Position numbers and translations under genes: made by a program
Source of the DNA: Pirellulales bacterium
Lineage (GTDB): Bacteria; Planctomycetota; Planctomycetia; Pirellulales; UBA1268
DNA length: 35,986 nt
Reading direction: 5' to 3'
Assembly: GCA_016779265.1 (NCBI GenBank)
Contig: JADHNY010000033.1
Span: 1-35,986 of the forward strand
The notes under the pieces: generated by a model
Database searches by the model: none
What the model was told of the DNA's origin: nothing
What the model saw: only the letters and a program-made list of their open reading frames with translations
Part shown: positions 31,595-35,986 of the stretch, piece after piece
Layout: every line of letters starts with the position of its first letter
Numbering within the stretch: the stretch's first letter is position 1

Positions 31595-33169
31595 CTACCA
31601 GGTGCCTTCGAAGCCGAAGGAGAGACCCTGGTAGAAGGTCTGGCCACCGGCGTCGATCGGATCCTGACGACGCTGGTCCAGGTTGAACTGGCGGGTGGCC
31701 GTGGCGATGCCAGCCACCCAGAGAAACTCATAGCCCGCCTTGAACGAGAAGTTGGGCGTGAGATTGAAGCCCGCCATCAGCGAGAGGTCACCCAGGAACG
31801 CCGGCCCGGTGGTCGTGTCACTAGCGGTCCAGTTCTGCGATCCCTCCGCAAACGTGGCGTCAATCGTGTTGTTGCTGATGTTGCTCTGGTTCTCGGAGGC
31901 AAACGAGAGGCAGGGTGCCGCCCGGCCGCGGATGCCCCACCAGAAGAACTCGTTCTGGCTGATCAGTTCGCCGCCGAAGTTCATGCCGAGTAGCCAGTTC
32001 TCGGTGTGCACCTGATAGACACCACCAAACTCTGAGAAGTCGACCCCCTGACGGCCACTCTGCCAGAAGAAGTCTTCGTTCACGTTGGCCAGGCGGACGC
32101 CCACAAAACCAGCGGGTAGGAAGGCACGCTCGGAGTGCCGCGACCAGTCGCCGTTGGGCATCATCACCATCTTGTCGCGGCCGAGCCGACGACGCATCTT
32201 GAAGTTCCACTCGTAGCTGTTGAAGTCTGAGTTAAATGCGGTGGTGTAGAAGCCAGCACCGTTGTAGCCGGGGACTCGCAGAGCAAGTGGCGTCACAAGT
32301 GTGTTGTCACCTACTGCATCACCAAGGGCGTTCCAGCCATCAGTCTGCTCGTAGGTCATGCCACCGTAGTAGGTGAACTCAAACGCCCGGTCGCGGTTGA
32401 GATAGTCACGCCCCAGGGAGCGGCCAATCGTGGCCCGAGCACCCGGCGCCACATTGAAGGGCTTCGACACGGTGGTGTAGCGAAGCGGATAATCATCAAT
32501 GTTGGAGGGATCGTACGGCGGTGGAGGCAACAGCGCGGTGTCAATCGCGATCGTCCGCCGGTAAGCACGGCTCCGGTCGAGCCAGAGCGATTCGCCCGAG
32601 GCATACCAGCGGCCGTCGTTGAACCAGTTGCCTGAGCTTGCCGAGTAGGGCATCTCTTCGAGCACGGGCTGATCGAGTGTCCAGTCAGCGGGCTTGGCCG
32701 AGACATCGAGGATCTCGGCGGCGTCAACCGCCTGATCAAGCTCCTGCATCTCGATGTCGCTGTAGGCTTCGTCGATATTCAAGGCTTCGCCGGTGGCGGG
32801 ATCGATCACGGTCTGTGAACTGGGACCTTGCGAGTCACCCGGGCCCTGCTGGGTGAAAATCCCGTCGGGCAATCCGGCATCGGCACCTGTCCCCTCAACC
32901 TCGGGAAAAGGCACTGGCATCGCATCGCCTTCGCCGTCGGCAGCAACCATCACGCTGTCAGGCTGAGGGGCTGCGGGCACCTGCGCAGACGCTGAGGTAG
33001 TCACCGTGGCACCGACGGTGGCGACAGTGAGGACCATGCCCGTTGCCTGTGACAGCGTTGGCAGAAAGCGGTCGCACAGGCTCTGCGGGGCTGCTCGACC
33101 TGCTGGCCGAAACAACGCCTTGAGCATGTTGGAAATGGCAAACCCGTGAGTTCGAGTTGTCTGACTCAT
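31595..33169 (-). CDS. BBP7-type outer-membrane beta-barrel protein
   Basis: The 524-residue product resembles the planctomycete BBP7 barrel family. After a long N-terminal leader (hydrophobic part around residues 44-62, ending TTSASAQ as a likely cleavage site) comes an acidic Pro/Gly-rich region to about residue 165, then the barrel: alternating aromatic strands such as WYASGESLWLDRS, AFEFTYYGGMTYE, SYEWNFKMRRRL, AGFVGVRLANVNEDFFWQ, LLGMNFGGELI and NFSFKAGYEFLWVAGIA. It ends in an aromatic residue (FGFEGTW), the usual barrel C-terminal signal. ATG 33169 is one option and GTG 33187 another. It faces the upstream region with repeated GGAAAAATC boxes. Role: porin-like or surface structural protein (inference). 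Confidence 0.8.
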   Translation of the reverse strand: MSQTTRTHGFAISNMLKALFRPAGRAAPQSLCDRFLPTLSQATGMVLTVATVGATVTTSASAQVPAAPQPDSVMVAADGEGDAMPVPFPEVEGTGADAGLPDGIFTQQGPGDSQGPSSQTVIDPATGEALNIDEAYSDIEMQELDQAVDAAEILDVSAKPADWTLDQPVLEEMPYSASSGNWFNDGRWYASGESLWLDRSRAYRRTIAIDTALLPPPPYDPSNIDDYPLRYTTVSKPFNVAPGARATIGRSLGRDYLNRDRAFEFTYYGGMTYEQTDGWNALGDAVGDNTLVTPLALRVPGYNGAGFYTTAFNSDFNSYEWNFKMRRRLGRDKMVMMPNGDWSRHSERAFLPAGFVGVRLANVNEDFFWQSGRQGVDFSEFGGVYQVHTENWLLGMNFGGELISQNEFFWWGIRGRAAPCLSFASENQSNISNNTIDATFAEGSQNWTASDTTTGPAFLGDLSLMAGFNLTPNFSFKAGYEFLWVAGIATATRQFNLDQRRQDPIDAGGQTFYQGLSFGFEGTW

Positions 33170-33467
33170 AGCTGTCTCGCTCGGCACCCCTGTTGTCGGA
33201 CCACACCTACAGGTGGGTCATACAGGAAGCGTCATCGGCATCGTCACAACCGCTTCCACAGGATTTTTCCGAAGAGTCGATGGCGGTTCTCCCAGACACC
33301 CCATTTCACCGAGCATTGCATTTGGGAAAAATCGGTAAAAACCGTTGCCCGCGGGGAATGCTGCAAGAACGCCTTGAGAACATCCGATTTTCCCTATGCG
33401 TCGTCTAGTTTGCAGGTGTATCGGAGCCGCACGCATCAGGCGTGTTGGGCTTGTGAGGGTCTGTCCT
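33170..33467. other. Divergent AT-richer control region with repeated GGAAAAATC boxes
   Basis: No gene is supported here. The stretch 33255-33395 is clearly more AT-rich than its surroundings and holds three related boxes: GATTTTTCC (33261-33269), GGGAAAAATCGG (33324-33335) and CCGATTTTCCC (33384-33394), the first and third inverted relative to the second. The second and third could pair into a stem with one bulged A. A four-base inverted repeat CGGT-AAAA-ACCG (33333-33344) overlaps the second box. These could be regulator sites for the barrel gene or the small membrane protein gene. Confidence 0.45.
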
Positions 33468-33764
33468 ATGTCGCTGAAACCCACTCATCTACTGCTGGTC
33501 GGGCTCGTCCTGCTCCTGCTTGGTGTCCAGTTTCGGATGGTGCAGTCGTTCACGCTCAGCGAAGGCTCGAGCCGGTTTATTGCCGCACAGATGGGGAATG
33601 TGCCCGAGCGGACGATTGCTGCCTGGCCAGATGCTGCCGCCCGCAAGGTGGTCGAGCCCCCGACATGGCTCGGCCTCGCGCTGATGTCCGCAGGCTCCGT
33701 GTTAACGCTTAAGAGCCTGACGATAGGCCGAGGGGCCAGTAGGTCGGCCCGGCACGATAGCTGA
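33468..33764 (+). CDS. Small two-helix membrane protein of unknown function
   Basis: The 98-residue product has a first membrane helix (HLLLVGLVLLLLGVQF), a polar region of about 45 residues starting RMVQSFTLSEGSSRFIAAQ and a second helix (WLGLALMSAGSVLTL), then a basic C-terminus. ATG 33468 is preferred over earlier starts because GAGGG lies about eight bases upstream and the first helix follows directly. The N-in/C-in topology is suggested by the positive C-terminal tail. I do not recognise the family. It precedes the CLC channel gene on the same strand by about 70 to 140 bases, depending on the start of that gene. Confidence 0.6.
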   Translation: MSLKPTHLLLVGLVLLLLGVQFRMVQSFTLSEGSSRFIAAQMGNVPERTIAAWPDAAARKVVEPPTWLGLALMSAGSVLTLKSLTIGRGASRSARHDS

Positions 33765-33831
33765 GTGCCCACAGCGGGGCCTTTCGCAGAAGCTGTGATG
33801 TTCGGCAGGCTCCAAAGAGTCTCTTGGCGGT

Positions 33832-35760
33832 GTGGTATGCTTTGCGAAAGCAGCCGCAGTTGAGCTGCTGCAGACGCCGCTCCCCGGACCACCCCTCGCT
33901 TCCTTGAACTACCTCGCCTCTGCGATCCGGCAGTTCGACCTCGAATCCACGGGGAAGTGGTTTATCCTCTCGGCCGTTGTCGGCCTTGTTGCCGGTATTG
34001 GTGGGATTGCCTTTCACCTGGTTGGACAGGTCGTCCAGCACTACACACTCGTGGAGTTCGCCCATCTCCAGCCGGGCGAGGCGAGTGCCGAGGGGGCGAT
34101 TTTTCCGCATACCGAAGGTGACCTCCGTCCTTGGATGCTCGTGGCCGTGATGGCTGCCGGCGGCCTGGCTTCCGGCGTGCTGGTCTACTCACTTGCCCCA
34201 GAAGCGGAAGGCCACGGCACCGACGCCGCGATCGACGCCTTCCATAACAAGCGTGGTGAGATTCGGGCACGTACGCCGCTTGTCAAGACGATCGCCTCGG
34301 CCATCACCCTCGGCACCGGTGGTTCGGCAGGACGCGAGGGGCCGATTGCCCAGATTGGTGCCGGGTTTGGCTCCTTCTTGGGAGGCATCCTGAGGCTCTC
34401 AGCCCGCGATCGTCGGCTGCTGCTCGCCGCCGGCATGGGGGCGGGCGTGGGCGCCATCTTCCGCGCACCGCTGGCTGGAGCGGTGTTTGCTGGCGAGATC
34501 CTCTATCGGGATGCAGATCTGGAGAGCGATGCGATCGTGCCGGCAGCGATCTCATCGACCGTCGCCTACTCGGTGTTCTGCCTCTGGCTACCACCCGACC
34601 TGCGATTTCTGCCGCTGTTTGGAAAGCCCACGATCTACGAGATCGGCTCGCCTCTGGAACTGCTGCCCTACGGTGCGATGGCCATCGTGCTCACGCTCGC
34701 TGGCGTGCTCTACATCCGCACCTTCTACGGCGTTCATAAACTCTTCAAACGAATCCCGCTGCCCCCTCATATCAAGCCGATGATCGGTGCCGCCCTCACC
34801 GGCCTAGTTGGCCTGGGTGTCTATCAGGCCTTCGGCAGCAACCCCGACGCCCTCTCCGTGCTCGGCAGCGGCTACGGCACCCTGCAGAAGAGCCTGGGTG
34901 ATGGCATGAGCGTGGCAGTGCCCCTGCTGATCACGATTGCTCTGGTCAAGATCGTGACTACCAGTCTGACGATCAGCTCTGGTGGCTCCGGCGGTGTCTT
35001 CGGCCCCTCGATGGTGATCGGCGGCTGCCTCGGCTCGGCAATGGGGCAGATCTTCCATGAAATGTGGCCCGACCTCGTGCGGCAGCCGCAGGCCTTCGCA
35101 GTCGTCGGCATGGCCGGCTTCTTCTCCGGCTGTGCTCGCGCCCCGCTCTCTACTGTGTTGATGGTCAGCGAGATGACCGGCGGCTACGCGCTCCTCCTGC
35201 CGACCCTGTGGGTCTCCACGATCACCTTCCTCCTCGGCAGCCGCTGGACACTCTACGAGAAGCAGGTACCCACTCGGCTCGACTCACCAGCGCATCGCGG
35301 CGACTTCTTCGTCGACGTGCTCGAAGGCATTCACGTCGAGGACGTCTATCGGAAAGACCGTCGCCTCCGCCTGATCCATGAAGGCACCACACTCGAGGGC
35401 ATCGTGCATGCCCTCGCGGAGTCGACGCAGCGGTACTTCCCCGTTGTCGATGACGACGGCTGCATGATCGGGATCTTTTCCTCAGAAGATGTCCGCGGCT
35501 ATCTCTACGACGACACGATCTGGAAGATCGCCAACGCCCGCGATGTGATGAAGAGTCGTGTCGTCACGGTGCAGGCAAGCGACGACCTCAACACAGCCCT
35601 GGGAAAGTTCACCTCGCTCAACGTTGATGAACTCCCTGTTGTCGATCCTGAAAACAACGGCAAGCTCCTCGGTGTGCTCCGCCGCAAAGAAGTCATCGCG
35701 GCCTACAACCGTCGCCGTCTCGAGCACGAAAAGCATCGACTCGCCGCTGTCAGCGGGTAA
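33832..35760 (+). CDS. CLC-type chloride channel/transporter with two CBS domains
   Basis: The product (up to 642 residues) has the CLC core at about residues 40-480: GHGTDAAIDAFH in the place of the first chloride-binding motif, GTGGSAGREGPIAQIG with the gating Glu (Glu169 counted from the GTG), SGGSGGVFGPSMVIGG, and GMAGFFSGCARAPLSTVLMVSEMTGG. The central Ser of the GSGIP motif is absent, as in related bacterial subfamilies. C-terminal residues of about 500-630 form a CBS pair (YFPVVDDDGCMIGIFSSEDV, DELPVVDPENNGKLLGVLRR), which usually binds adenine nucleotides. Members exchange Cl- for H+ or conduct Cl-. The start is unsure: GTG 33832 overlaps a TATGCT that looks like a -10 element, and TTG 33904 (LNYLASAIRQ) would give a more typical N-terminus. 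Confidence 0.88.
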   Translation: MVCFAKAAAVELLQTPLPGPPLASLNYLASAIRQFDLESTGKWFILSAVVGLVAGIGGIAFHLVGQVVQHYTLVEFAHLQPGEASAEGAIFPHTEGDLRPWMLVAVMAAGGLASGVLVYSLAPEAEGHGTDAAIDAFHNKRGEIRARTPLVKTIASAITLGTGGSAGREGPIAQIGAGFGSFLGGILRLSARDRRLLLAAGMGAGVGAIFRAPLAGAVFAGEILYRDADLESDAIVPAAISSTVAYSVFCLWLPPDLRFLPLFGKPTIYEIGSPLELLPYGAMAIVLTLAGVLYIRTFYGVHKLFKRIPLPPHIKPMIGAALTGLVGLGVYQAFGSNPDALSVLGSGYGTLQKSLGDGMSVAVPLLITIALVKIVTTSLTISSGGSGGVFGPSMVIGGCLGSAMGQIFHEMWPDLVRQPQAFAVVGMAGFFSGCARAPLSTVLMVSEMTGGYALLLPTLWVSTITFLLGSRWTLYEKQVPTRLDSPAHRGDFFVDVLEGIHVEDVYRKDRRLRLIHEGTTLEGIVHALAESTQRYFPVVDDDGCMIGIFSSEDVRGYLYDDTIWKIANARDVMKSRVVTVQASDDLNTALGKFTSLNVDELPVVDPENNGKLLGVLRRKEVIAAYNRRRLEHEKHRLAAVSG

Positions 35761-35763
35761 CAC

Positions 35764-35778
35764 GTGGGCCAAGCCCAC
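35764..35778 (+). terminator. Hairpin directly after the CLC gene
   Basis: GTGGGC-CAA-GCCCAC is a perfect six-base stem with a three-base loop, starting four bases after the TAA. There is no T tract. It may terminate or protect the CLC transcript. Confidence 0.4.
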
Positions 35779-35802
35779 CCCTGCACCACCATCAGCGCAG
35801 CC

Positions 35803-35860
35803 CACCTTTCAACGCAGCGAGGGGGAGCCAGCGCACCTTTCAGCGCAGCGAGGAGGAGCC
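35803..35860. repeat. Two 27-base near-identical copies, period 31 bases
   Basis: CACCTTTCAACGCAGCGAGG... (35803-35829) recurs as CACCTTTCAGCGCAGCGAGG... (35834-35860) with two mismatches. The unit contains an AGCGCAGCGAG-type core. It lies in non-coding sequence after the CLC gene. Confidence 0.75.
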
Positions 35861-35986
35861 CGATGCGGATCCGACGGTGTGGTTCTGCGAGCGGAGCCTG
35901 GACGGCGAGAGCGAGCAGACCCTCAAGAGAGTGAAGGCCCACGGAGGGGCCGCAGCGAACGTCCGGCGGAGACACATTGGGCTCCT
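35861..35986. other. Non-coding end of window
   Basis: The last 126 bases are GC- and purine-rich on the plus strand (GCGAGAGCGAGCAGACC, GGCGGAGACACATTGGGCTCCT). I see no supported gene. A 90-codon open frame on the minus strand across this region has no recognisable domain and runs over the repeat and into the CLC gene. It may be the edge of a dispersed element continuing past the window. Confidence 0.35.

Noticed and set aside
35803..35860. Possible start of a CRISPR array
   Set aside because: Only two copies, four bases apart rather than separated by unique spacers of about 30 bases, and no cas gene nearby.
35703..35975. 90-codon open frame on the minus strand at the window end
   Set aside because: No domain, overlaps the CLC 3' end and the tandem repeat, composition unlike the neighbouring genes.

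Overview
The window looks like a piece of a planctomycete chromosome, probably from the Pirellulales or a relative. It is GC-rich with strongly GC-biased third codon positions. Several genes belong to families typical of that phylum: a DUF1559 protein with the H-X9-DG C-terminal motif, a PVC-type propeller/HEAT/cytochrome c protein, a BBP7-type outer-membrane barrel, a small carboxypeptidase-regulatory-like lipoprotein and a sialate O-acetylesterase-type SASA protein. I see no rRNA, tRNA, CRISPR array, insertion sequence or phage gene. The assignment to a lineage is inference from gene content only.

Layout. Positions 1-11.8 kb hold mixed envelope and metabolic genes: the 3' part of a DUF1559 gene, a lipoprotein, a sulfotransferase, a fumarylacetoacetate-hydrolase-family enzyme, an unnamed multi-pass membrane protein overlapping a GroES-like gene, a large secreted c-type cytochrome protein, a two-RCK potassium channel, a kinase/ATPase fusion and a small SRPBCC protein. 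Positions 11.9-14.3 kb hold hypF. Positions 14.3-22.7 kb hold a chemotaxis locus: cheB on the minus strand, and divergently cheW-mcp-cheR-cheA-cheC-cheD-cheY on the plus strand, several of them translationally coupled by 1-4 base overlaps. Positions 22.8-25.9 kb hold a Tat-exported propeller protein, a small membrane protein and the SASA esterase. Positions 26.0-30.1 kb hold the rest of a [NiFe]-hydrogenase maturation set: hypA-hypB on the minus strand and, divergently, a maturation protease and hypC-hypD-hypE. Positions 30.3-36 kb hold a ketosynthase homologue without the nucleophilic cysteine, the BBP7 barrel, a two-helix membrane protein and a CLC-type chloride channel with CBS domains, then a short non-coding end with a tandem repeat.

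How the genes work together. The che genes encode a complete excitation and adaptation circuit: a soluble PAS-PAS-HAMP receptor, CheW, CheA kinase, CheY response regulator, CheR/CheB methylation, CheD deamidase and CheC phosphatase. The Hyp proteins make and insert the Fe(CN)2CO/Ni centre (HypF/E for cyanide, HypC/D for iron, HypA/B for nickel) and the protease finishes the large subunit. The hydrogenase itself is not in the window. The most notable oddities are the Cys-to-Asp ketosynthase, the hyp set split by the chemotaxis locus, a lone GroES-like protein with a charged tail, and a series of convergent gene pairs whose 3' ends physically overlap.
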